Below are positions 26,108 to 32,126 of a DNA stretch of 47,654 nucleotides, piece after piece. The DNA is from Thermovirgaceae bacterium. Its GTDB lineage: Bacteria > Synergistota > Synergistia > Synergistales > Thermovirgaceae. Each line of letters begins with the position of its first letter. Position 1 is the stretch's first letter. The notes under the pieces were generated by a model that was not told where the DNA came from, searched no databases, and saw only the letters and a list, made by a program, of their open reading frames with translations. The position numbers were made by a program, and so were the translations under genes. Where the stretch lies: NCBI GenBank assembly GCA_030656095.1, contig JAUSOU010000159.1:1-47654 (forward strand), given 5' to 3'.

Positions 26108-26304
26108 TGTTGATAGCCTTGGGGGATCTCCGAAAGGGCAACTGTACCTTTTCCTTTGATGAAAAAGGACAGATGAAGATATCATTTCCGGATCATTCGG
26201 CCATTCTGGACGGGAAGGACGGCATCCAGGTATTCGGGACAGAGAGCCTGGGCCAGAAATCCGAAGCAGAAAGATGGCTGGAAGATTTCTACTCCAACTC
26301 ATGA
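26107..26304 (+). CDS. Small hypothetical protein coupled to the previous gene
   Basis: A 65-residue protein whose ATG shares a base with the stop of the preceding gene. It starts hydrophobic (MLIALGDLRKG), then shows a beta-like pattern (CTFSFDEKGQMKISFPDHSAIL) and an acidic helical end. No family recognised. It is followed by the ktrB region after 10 nt. Confidence 0.55.
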   Translation: MLIALGDLRKGNCTFSFDEKGQMKISFPDHSAILDGKDGIQVFGTESLGQKSEAERWLEDFYSNS

Positions 26305-26314
26305 CGGGGGTCCG

Positions 26315-26395
26315 TTGAAGAGCATTGCGTCTGTTATCCGGCGGGGAATCTTCCTCTCACTGGCAGAATTATTCAGGAAGGCGGCGGCCCGATAG
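26315..26395 (+). pseudogene. Possible out-of-frame 5' end of ktrB
   Basis: TTG at 26315, after a GGGGG stretch, opens a 26-codon frame reading LKSIASVIRRGIFLSLAELF and then RKAAAR before TAG at 26393. It is basic and amphipathic like the N-terminal tail of KtrB proteins. Moving back one base near the GC-rich run at 26378-26390 joins it to the ktrB frame. Confidence 0.4.
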
Positions 26396-26481
26396 TTTCA
26401 AGAACCTACACCTCACTTCCGATAGAAAGAAAGATCGTATTAGGTTTCCTTGCACTGATCGGTTCCGGAGCTTTCCTGATT

Positions 26482-27717
26482 TTGCTGTTTAACGCCGGAC
26501 CGCGGCCTCTGGGGGTTGTCGATGCCCTTTTCACCGCGACCTCCGCGGTTTGCGTGACAGGATTGACGGTTGTGGAAACCGGCAAAGATTTGACGATGGC
26601 CTCCCAGCTCGTCGTTCTGCTTCTTATCCAACTGGGGGGGCTGGGCGTGATGACGGCAACGACAGCCTTTTCCCTGCTTATAAAAGAGAGGATCGGCCTG
26701 CGGCAGAGGATGTTCTTCGCAGGAGGCTTCGGACTGGAATCTCCTGCCGGAGTTATCAGGCTTCTGATCAGGATCCTCTCCTTGACATTCGCCATCGAGG
26801 GGATCTGCGTGCTTCCGCTCTATTGGGGGTTCATGCGGGCAGGCTTCACCCACCGGGAATCCCTCTACAATGCCGTTTTCCACAGCGTCAGCGCCTTCTG
26901 TAATGCCGGCTTCTCCCTTTTCTCCGATAACCTGGAAGACTTCTCCATGGGCATCCTTGTCCCGGGGACGGTCATGTTCCTGATCGTTCTGGGAGGTCTT
27001 GGATTTATCGTCCTTTCCGAGCTGAGGGAGTTGTTGCGAAAACCCCTTAAATTATCCGTCCAATCCAGGCTGGTACTCTCCACCACGGCGGGGCTCATAC
27101 TTTTGGGAACACTTCTGCTTTCACTCAGCGAATGGAATCACTCTTTCGGAGAGATGTCGGCCGGATGGAAGATCTGGAACGGGCTCTTTTCCAGCATTAC
27201 CCCGCGAACTGCCGGATTCGATACCGTTGCGCCTGCGACCTTCTCGTCGGCGAGTCTCTTCGTCATCATGATCCTGATGATAGTCGGTGCCTCGCCAGGT
27301 TCCACAGGGGGAGGGTTCAAAACTACGACTCTTGCCGTACTGCTTGTCTCGACATGGAATGCGATCAGAGGCCGGCAGGAAGTCCGCCTTTGGAACAGGC
27401 GCATTCCTTTCAAAATAATCCTGAGATCCACAACCACCATTGTCCTCTATCTCTCAACACTCGCCCTTGGCCTTATAATGCTGCTCCTGCTTGAGCCGTT
27501 CCCCTTCAGGTCTCTGCTGTTCGAGGCCGCCTCGGCTCTTGGGACTGTGGGTTTGTCTCTGGGGATAACTTCCGGTTTGAGCAACGCAGGCAAGATTGTA
27601 CTTGTACTGATGATGTTCTGGGGTCGTGTGGGAATCGTAACATTTCTGTACAGTCTGGTGAAACGGGAGGCAAGGGAAAGGGTTTCATATCCTGACGTCG
27701 AAATCCCCGTAGGCTAG
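26482..27717 (+). CDS. ktrB: Potassium transporter membrane subunit, TrkH/KtrB family, 5' end abnormal
   Basis: A Trk/Ktr channel subunit of at least 411 residues. The pore-loop filters are visible: TSAVCVTGLTV near residue 22, then SAFCNAGFSLF, TPRTAGFDTV and EAASALGTVGLSLG, plus GASPGSTGGGFKTTT. It imports K+ (often with Na+) together with the RCK subunit encoded next. TTG at 26482 is the first canonical start in this frame, but homologous sequence clearly begins earlier (SLPIERKIVLGFLALIG, about 26422-26472). That frame is open back to the stop at 26302-26304 with only non-AUG codons. A 26-residue ORF in another frame (TTG 26315, stop 26393) looks like the missing N-terminus, suggesting a frameshift. 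Confidence 0.85.
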   Translation: MLFNAGPRPLGVVDALFTATSAVCVTGLTVVETGKDLTMASQLVVLLLIQLGGLGVMTATTAFSLLIKERIGLRQRMFFAGGFGLESPAGVIRLLIRILSLTFAIEGICVLPLYWGFMRAGFTHRESLYNAVFHSVSAFCNAGFSLFSDNLEDFSMGILVPGTVMFLIVLGGLGFIVLSELRELLRKPLKLSVQSRLVLSTTAGLILLGTLLLSLSEWNHSFGEMSAGWKIWNGLFSSITPRTAGFDTVAPATFSSASLFVIMILMIVGASPGSTGGGFKTTTLAVLLVSTWNAIRGRQEVRLWNRRIPFKIILRSTTTIVLYLSTLALGLIMLLLLEPFPFRSLLFEAASALGTVGLSLGITSGLSNAGKIVLVLMMFWGRVGIVTFLYSLVKREARERVSYPDVEIPVG

Positions 27718-27732
27718 AGAGGGAAAAGGGTG

Positions 27733-28398
27733 ATGACCGTGAAAAACGGGAATAAGGTTATTCTGGTAGTTGGGCTGGGACGGTTTGGACAGGCTCTCTG
27801 CAAATCGCTCGTGGAACAGAAAAACCAGGTTATCGCAATTGACCGGTCAAGGCAGCATGTTGAAGAGATAGCCACCGTAGTGGATATCGCAATCCAGGCG
27901 GATGCCACTGATATGGAGGCCCTTCTGAAGGTGGGTGCCAAGGAGGCCGAAATAGCCATTGTAGCGATCGGCGGCAATATCGAGGCAAGCATTCTTGCTA
28001 CGTCCATCCTTAAAGATCTTGGGATACAGAACGTTATTGCCAGGGCTCAGAATGCCATTCATGCCAGAGTCCTTGCCAGGATCGGGGCAAGCCGTGTGGT
28101 TTTCCCCGAGAAGGACATGGGTGAGCGGCTTGCCATGTTGCTGGTGAACCCCTGGATGTCCCACTTCGCGCAGTTGCCCGGTTCCCCCTTTCATGTTGGA
28201 GAGATCCGGCCTCTTCCGGAAATGGAGGGGAAAACGCTGGCCGAATTGGATTTCAGGACTCAATACAACGCTGTCGTCCTGAACATGAACCGGTCGGGAG
28301 AAAGGTTCATTCCGCGGGCAGATACCGTTATCGAAGCGGGCGACAGAATACTGGTCGCAGGACTTAAAGAAGACCTGGAAACATGGGTTGTTGAATGA
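27733..28398 (+). CDS. ktrA: Potassium uptake RCK subunit, TrkA/KtrA family
   Basis: A 221-residue cytoplasmic gating ring subunit: RCK_N Rossmann domain with VGLGRFGQALCKSL and DATDMEALLKVGAKEAE, then a TrkA_C domain (about 140-220). A single RCK_N plus one TrkA_C at this length fits KtrA, not the double-length TrkA. It would bind ATP/ADP or NADH and c-di-AMP and gate KtrB. ATG at 27733 follows GGGAAAAGGG; a GTG at 27730 is an alternative. Gene order kinase, regulator, two small genes, KtrB, KtrA makes one potassium locus. Confidence 0.9.
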   Translation: MTVKNGNKVILVVGLGRFGQALCKSLVEQKNQVIAIDRSRQHVEEIATVVDIAIQADATDMEALLKVGAKEAEIAIVAIGGNIEASILATSILKDLGIQNVIARAQNAIHARVLARIGASRVVFPEKDMGERLAMLLVNPWMSHFAQLPGSPFHVGEIRPLPEMEGKTLAELDFRTQYNAVVLNMNRSGERFIPRADTVIEAGDRILVAGLKEDLETWVVE

Positions 28399-28504
28399 AA
28401 CGGGAAAAAACCCGGGGTTCTTCCGGCTTCATAAATCCAATGGTAGACCTCTCCGGATTCTGCTGTTTCTGGAAACCTTTCAGGAAATTTCTTCCCATCT
28501 TTAA

Positions 28505-28837
28505 ATGTGGGTTGTAGAAGTATCCACGGAGGAGATATCTTTAAAAAAAGAGACTGCCATTGAAAAAATCACGAAAACGAGCAGGGAGCTTCCGGAATTC
28601 CATGTGAAGGCTCTTTATATTTTTGGTTCGGTCGCTCGCGATGAGGCCGAAAACACTAGTGATGTTGACATTCTTGTGGAATTCACCCCCGAAGCGCGCA
28701 TCGGTCTTTTCCGCTTTCTTCAATTGAAAAACTTTCTGGAGGGTATCTTGGGCTGCAGTGTGGATCTTGTTACTGCCGATGGACTGCATCCGATGATGAG
28801 AGACTCTATCCTGGAGGAGCGCATCCGTGTCGCCTAG
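28505..28837 (+). CDS. mntA: MNT-type nucleotidyltransferase antitoxin
   Basis: A 110-residue minimal nucleotidyltransferase: ALYIFGSVARDEA (GSxARxE/D signature) followed by SDVDILVEF with both catalytic aspartates, and SVDLVTADGL later. MntA antitoxins AMPylate and silence the partner HepT (HEPN) RNase. The ATG at 28505 lacks an SD, while GGAGGAG at 28528-28534 precedes only non-canonical codons, so the start is uncertain. The toxin gene that should overlap the 3' end is only a remnant (28827-28907). Confidence 0.82.
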   Translation: MWVVEVSTEEISLKKETAIEKITKTSRELPEFHVKALYIFGSVARDEAENTSDVDILVEFTPEARIGLFRFLQLKNFLEGILGCSVDLVTADGLHPMMRDSILEERIRVA

Positions 28838-28907
28838 GGACTGAAACGTGGTTGTTCACGAATATTTTGGAGTCAACCTTTGAATTGTTGAGTTAGACGG
28901 ATCCCTT
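28827..28907 (+). pseudogene. Remnant of a HepT (HEPN) toxin gene
   Basis: A GTG overlapping the mntA 3' end reads VSPRD, the usual HepT start, and runs straight into TGA. In the same frame it continues NVVVHEYFGVNL, closely matching the C-terminal catalytic R-N-x-x-x-HEYFG region of HepT, then TGA and IVE (compare the usual EIVWE). About 80-90 central residues are missing and two stops are present, so this is an internally deleted pseudogene. Confidence 0.6.
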
Positions 28908-29156
28908 GGTTGGATTATTATGTAAATGACGGAGACTTGGCTGAGAAGCAACAAGAGGCGATGAAAACTCGGACCCAGGACATTCACCACGGAGAACACA
29001 GAGATCCACAGAGGTAAACCTGCTCTTTTAGAGAACCCTGACGAACCTGTGGAGACAGCACTCGGATTATCTGGGACACGATCAGTATCGACCTTCCGAA
29101 GGTCACTCCATCCCAGAAAAAGCTTATCGAACCCCAAAAAATAGAACCCACCTTGT

Positions 29157-29173
29157 GGCTCCTGCGTCTCCGG
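29157..29173. repeat. Short dispersed repeat GGCTCCTGCGTCTCCGG, copy 1
   Basis: Identical 17-mer at 30558-30574. Both copies are followed by a related AAGSCTTCCC stretch. The gap 28908-29227 contains no gene; it also holds a CCACGGAGAACACAGAG motif near 28989. Confidence 0.5.
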
Positions 29174-29227
29174 CGAAAGCCTTCCCGGCATACAAGGTCC
29201 CGGACGCAACAGCCGAGGCAGATTCGC

Positions 29228-29407
29228 CTGAATAAGGAAGGAAGCGAGTCGGTTACAAATTGTCACCTACTGAAAATGATTGCAGAGGACGGGTTTGAAC
29301 TGTCGACAATTTGTCGACAGTTGAAGCTGATGGCGGCGGACGGAAAAATGAGAGAAACCGATTGTGCGGATGTTCAGGGCCTTGTCAGCCTTCGGAAACC
29401 TTCCCCG
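29228..29407 (+). pseudogene. Fragment resembling a Bro-N/KilA-type phage antirepressor
   Basis: A 60-codon stretch inside a longer open frame reads LNKEGSESVTNCHLLKMIAEDG and then LSTICRQLKLMAADGK, ending METDCADV-like before a Pro-Ser segment. From memory, phage antirepressors carry EG-x-x-VTNCHQLKM-x-x-DGK-x-x-TDCADTE before an SIPSPKAEP stretch. The two half-repeats look like an internal duplication. No start, SD or remaining domains are present, so it is a relic. The assignment is by motif only. Confidence 0.35.
29298..29322. repeat. 12-bp perfect inverted repeat with 1-nt centre
   Basis: AACTGTCGACAA (29298-29309), T, TTGTCGACAGTT (29311-29322), inside the antirepressor-like fragment. 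Confidence 0.75.
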
Positions 29408-29430
29408 CAGCATGATCCCGGACGCAACAG

Positions 29431-29461
29431 CCGGGCAAAATCCGCCTAGAAGTGCGCTTTC
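29431..29461. repeat. 31-bp dispersed repeat, copy 1
   Basis: Begins CCGGGCAAAATCCGCC and ends AAGTGCGCTTTC. Matches 30495-30525 at 28 of 31 positions. Confidence 0.65.
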
Positions 29462-29486
29462 GCTTGCTCCTGCGCAAATAAAATAG

Positions 29487-29520
29487 CACGTATTGACACG
29501 TAGACTTGTTTTGATACTAT
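29487..29520 (+). promoter_or_regulatory. hicAB promoter with a direct-repeat operator candidate
   Basis: TTGACA (29493-29498), 16 nt, TACTAT (29515-29520). CACGTA occurs at 29487-29492 and 29497-29502, exactly 10 bp apart and overlapping the -35 box, a natural site for autorepression by HicB. Confidence 0.6.
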
Positions 29521-29547
29521 AAGAGCATCCACAGGAGGACGAAGGGC

Positions 29548-29739
29548 TTGGGGAAGCAATACAGCCAGAAGGAGCTCATCATAATCGCAAAAGCAAAGGG
29601 CTGGGATATCGACGAAACCAGGGGAAAAGGGAGCCATGTTCTGGCTATGAAGCCAGGGGAACGCCCATTCCCCATCCCTCGGAAGATCAAACCGGGCCTG
29701 CTGGCTTCACTGAAAAAAAGACTCCAGATAGATGATTGA
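29548..29739 (+). CDS. hicA: HicA family toxin (mRNA interferase)
   Basis: A 63-residue double-stranded-RNA-binding-fold toxin. KGSHVLAM holds the catalytic histidine, and IPRKIKPGLLASLKKRLQI is the typical C-terminus. The TTG start is supported by AGGAGGAC 7-8 nt upstream and a good promoter. HicA cleaves mRNA; HicB, encoded 26 nt downstream, neutralises it. Both look intact. Confidence 0.92.
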   Translation: MGKQYSQKELIIIAKAKGWDIDETRGKGSHVLAMKPGERPFPIPRKIKPGLLASLKKRLQIDD

Positions 29740-29765
29740 TTCCCGAGTCGTAAAGGCAGGTGAGC

Positions 29766-30191
29766 ATGTTGAAATACCCGGGATATTACAAGTATCCAGC
29801 GATTTTTTCGCCGGACGGAGACGGATGGACAGTCACCTTTCCCGACCTCGATAATTGCTTCACTTCAGCCGATACCGTCGAAGAAGCCATCGTTGAAGCA
29901 CAGGCGGTCCTGGAGGACTGTATGTACTTTCGTGAGGCAGACAAGGATATCATTCCTCTGCCGACTCCTTCAGAAGAAATCCCTTTCCCTTCGGGAGGAT
30001 TCGTCCAGATAGTGGTTGCCGTCATGGGGCCGGTCCGGAGAGCGTGGAGCAGGAAAGCCGTCAAAAAAACCCTCACTATTCCCGCCTGGATGGAAGAGGA
30101 ACTGAAAAAACATGAGAACGTGAACATTTCCTTCGTGCTGCAGGAGGCAATAAAAAAGGAGCTTGGACTAAAGGAACCGGCCATCCGCTGA
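29766..30191 (+). CDS. hicB: HicB family antitoxin
   Basis: A 141-residue antitoxin. The N-terminal partial RNase H fold reads YPAIFSPDGDGWTVTFPDLDNCFTSADTVEEAI, followed by a C-terminal DNA-binding helix-rich part (about 100-135; VKKTLTIPAWMEEELK, ribbon-helix-helix-like). ATG at 29766 is chosen because AGGTGAG precedes it; GTG at 29760 is an alternative. It binds HicA and likely represses the promoter at 29493-29520. Confidence 0.92.
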   Translation: MLKYPGYYKYPAIFSPDGDGWTVTFPDLDNCFTSADTVEEAIVEAQAVLEDCMYFREADKDIIPLPTPSEEIPFPSGGFVQIVVAVMGPVRRAWSRKAVKKTLTIPAWMEEELKKHENVNISFVLQEAIKKELGLKEPAIR

Positions 30192-30235
30192 CAGAACCGG
30201 GCAGAAAATGATCTTACCCCGCAAATCTAACAGCC

Positions 30236-30260
30236 GATACATACGGTCAAGATCAAGACC
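30236..30260. repeat. 25-bp dispersed repeat, copy 1
   Basis: Begins GATACATACGGTCAA and ends ATCAAGACC. Found again at 31634-31658 with one mismatch. Confidence 0.7.
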
Positions 30261-30266
30261 CCAAGG

Positions 30267-30574
30267 GTTGCCAAAGACCTGTCATCCCGACCGCAGCCGA
30301 CGAAGTGACCGTTTTTGACGTTGTCAAAAACAGGTTAGGCGAAATCCGCCGGTAGGCGGACTTTCAGCGCCCGCCCACTGGCGGGGATCTGGTTCAGCAC
30401 TCAGCCTTTTTGGGCCCTTTGTGAACCTTCCCCGGCAGACAGACTCGCCTGAAACCGTTCGGGTCTCCGCCTGTTCCGCGACGATCGCGCAGAACCGGGC
30501 AAAACCCGCCCGGAAGTGCGCTTTCCCTGCCCCTTCGCGACGGCGGACCCCCTCACCGGCTCCTGCGTCTCCGG
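30267..30574. repeat. Mosaic of dispersed repeats and hairpins
   Basis: Contains a third copy of the CATCCCGA / GGGATCTGGTTC repeat (30267-30290 and 30383-30419), here split by a hairpin-rich insert. Hairpins in the insert: GTTTTTGAC/GTCAAAAAC (30311-30331), TCCGCC/GGCGGA (about 30345-30360) and CCCGCC/GGCGGG (about 30370-30385). Copy 2 of the 31-bp repeat is at 30495-30525, and of the 17-bp repeat at 30558-30574. No gene is seen in 30192-30708. Confidence 0.65.
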
Positions 30575-30708
30575 GTAAGGCTTCCCGAAGGGCCTTGCGG
30601 TTCCTGGACAAGCTCCCCTATTCAGAAGGATTTTTCATTTTGTCAAATGTGTACGGCCTGACCCCTCTGAGTCCCTTGTTCGTCTGGAGCCGGTTGTCGG
30701 GTGACGGT

Positions 30709-31185
30709 TCAGGCTCCGAGTGTAGCTACCCAGTCGCCAACGTAGTGAGTGATGGTAATGACGACACCGGCTATCAGGAGATGCTCGCCAATTGTCTTCC
30801 ACGGTCGCTCACCAGTAGCTTTTGCAATGACATAGCTCAAAACGGTAAGAACGGAGAACCCCCACACGAGACTGACTATGATGGCTGTGCCGAGAGGAAG
30901 AAGAAGAACCGGAACGACGAAAGTCAAGGCAAAGATCAACTTCGCCAGGAACGTTGCGATGGTAGCGCCCCAGATCTGTCCGACCGCATGAACGTTTTCC
31001 GATTCCTCTGAAATATGAATCCCGAGAGCATCGGAGAAGGCGTCGGCAATGGCGATGGTGAGGACGCCTCCCAGAACGACCATCTTCGACCCAGTACCGG
31101 AGTGCAGCCCAACCATCAACCCAAGGGTTGTAATGATGGCCGATGTCAGCCCGAACGAAATGCCGGTCCGCAAAGAATCCTTCAT
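30709..31185 (-). CDS. VIT1/CCC1-like membrane protein
   Basis: A 158-residue integral membrane protein with four to five hydrophobic helices. The first helix region FGLTSAIITTLGLMVGL and the ADAFSDALGIHISEESE segment match the VIT1/CCC1 iron/manganese transporter family, in which small residues and acidic side chains line the path. It is shorter than plant or yeast members (about 230) and lacks their cytosolic metal-binding insertion. The SD GAGGAGG lies 8 nt upstream of the ATG. Metal specificity is unknown. It is bordered on both sides by repeat-rich DNA. Confidence 0.72.
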   Translation of the reverse strand: MKDSLRTGISFGLTSAIITTLGLMVGLHSGTGSKMVVLGGVLTIAIADAFSDALGIHISEESENVHAVGQIWGATIATFLAKLIFALTFVVPVLLLPLGTAIIVSLVWGFSVLTVLSYVIAKATGERPWKTIGEHLLIAGVVITITHYVGDWVATLGA

Positions 31186-31366
31186 TTATGTGTCCTCCTC
31201 GTGGCACTCAACTTGTTTTTTCTGCTCCAATTCCCTTTTTGTGAAACCGGCACTCAGATTAAATAATGATATCCCTCGACCACAATGAAGTCAAACTTGA
31301 TTCGCTGGAATCCCGACCTGGGGGAACATTCCGATTACTGCTGATTTTTCTGTTTCCTCGCATTTT

Positions 31367-31380
31367 CGATTCACGATTAA
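31367..31380. repeat. Period-7 repeat, locus 4
   Basis: Two units, CGATTCA and CGATTAA, just upstream of the first 61-bp repeat. Confidence 0.45.
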
Positions 31381-31404
31381 CGGCCCTTGCGACTCACTGA
31401 TCCC

Positions 31405-31465
31405 TGGGTTGCTCTTGTCAAGACAAAGGTCTCATGGTTTGCCCTATCAAAGATTTCCCTCTGCG
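31405..31465. repeat. 61-bp direct repeat, copy 1
   Basis: Identical to 31667-31727 over all 61 bases. Contains the palindrome TTGTCAAGACAA. The intervening sequence differs. Confidence 0.9.
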
Positions 31466-31633
31466 TAAACTACCCTTTCGCTACGCTCGGGCACTTCGTC
31501 CGCGACCTCTGTGGTGCAAGAACTGGGGCTTGACCTGTCTCCCCCGCTTTTGCGATTTTCGAGTTACGAAGTGTCCGGCATTCTTTGCCAAAGATGCAGG
31601 TTATTATTTCCGACCCTTTTTATTTAATAGTCG

Positions 31634-31658
31634 GATACATACGGTCAAAATCAAGACC
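31634..31658. repeat. 25-bp dispersed repeat, copy 2
   Basis: Matches 30236-30260 with one mismatch; lies 8 nt before the second 61-bp repeat. Confidence 0.7.
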
Positions 31659-31666
31659 TGACCCCA

Positions 31667-31727
31667 TGGGTTGCTCTTGTCAAGACAAAGGTCTCATGGT
31701 TTGCCCTATCAAAGATTTCCCTCTGCG
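31667..31727. repeat. 61-bp direct repeat, copy 2
   Basis: Exact copy of 31405-31465. Apart from repeats, 31186-31862 shows no gene. Confidence 0.9.
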
Positions 31728-31776
31728 GTTCTCTGCGTCCTCCGTGGTGCAAATTCTGGCCCTGGCTTTGCCCTTT

Positions 31777-31825
31777 CCGTTCACGCTTCACGATTCCCGA
31801 TTCACGATTTACGGTTTACGGTTTA
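31777..31825. repeat. Period-7 repeat, locus 5 (seven units)
   Basis: Seven units in a row: CCGTTCA, CGCTTCA, CGATTCC, CGATTCA, CGATTTA, CGGTTTA, CGGTTTA. The clearest array of this family in the window. Confidence 0.8.
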
Positions 31826-31862
31826 CGGCTCTTGAAGAATTTGTTTCCCCCACCCCCACAAT

Positions 31863-31891
31863 TTGACGATGTGTGGCTTTTCGGGTAAGGT
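31863..31891 (+). promoter_or_regulatory. Putative promoter of the decarboxylase operon
   Basis: TTGACG (31863-31868), 17 nt, TAAGGT (31886-31891). It implies a T-rich leader of about 230 nt before the GTG at 32127. The leader is open in the coding frame, but the Phe/Trp-rich translation looks non-coding. Confidence 0.4.
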
Positions 31892-32126
31892 GTTGGAGTG
31901 CCTTGTTCCGCGCCTGAATATGCAGCTGATTTTTCGGGGTTTTTGGTTTTTTCATTTCTATCGAAACGATCCGGTTTTTTCCTCATGGTGTTTTCCCCGG
32001 TTTCAGGCGTTTTTTCGTTACTTCGTTAATTTCCGTCCTGAGCGGACCAGGTTTTCATGGTTCTATTCCAATTCCCTTCTCCTGACTAAAAACAGGGGGA
32101 AATCCCATATTTATCGAGGTGGTAGG

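Noticed and set aside
28856-29266. 136-codon minus-strand ORF
   Set aside because: Runs through dispersed-repeat DNA, no SD or recognisable domain.
29157-31825. Possible CRISPR array in the repeat-rich region
   Set aside because: Repeats are irregularly spaced, of different types, and there are no uniform spacers or cas genes.
31863-32126. 88-codon N-terminal extension of the decarboxylase
   Set aside because: Phe/Trp-rich, crosses the likely leader, and family homology starts after the GTG with an SD at 32127.
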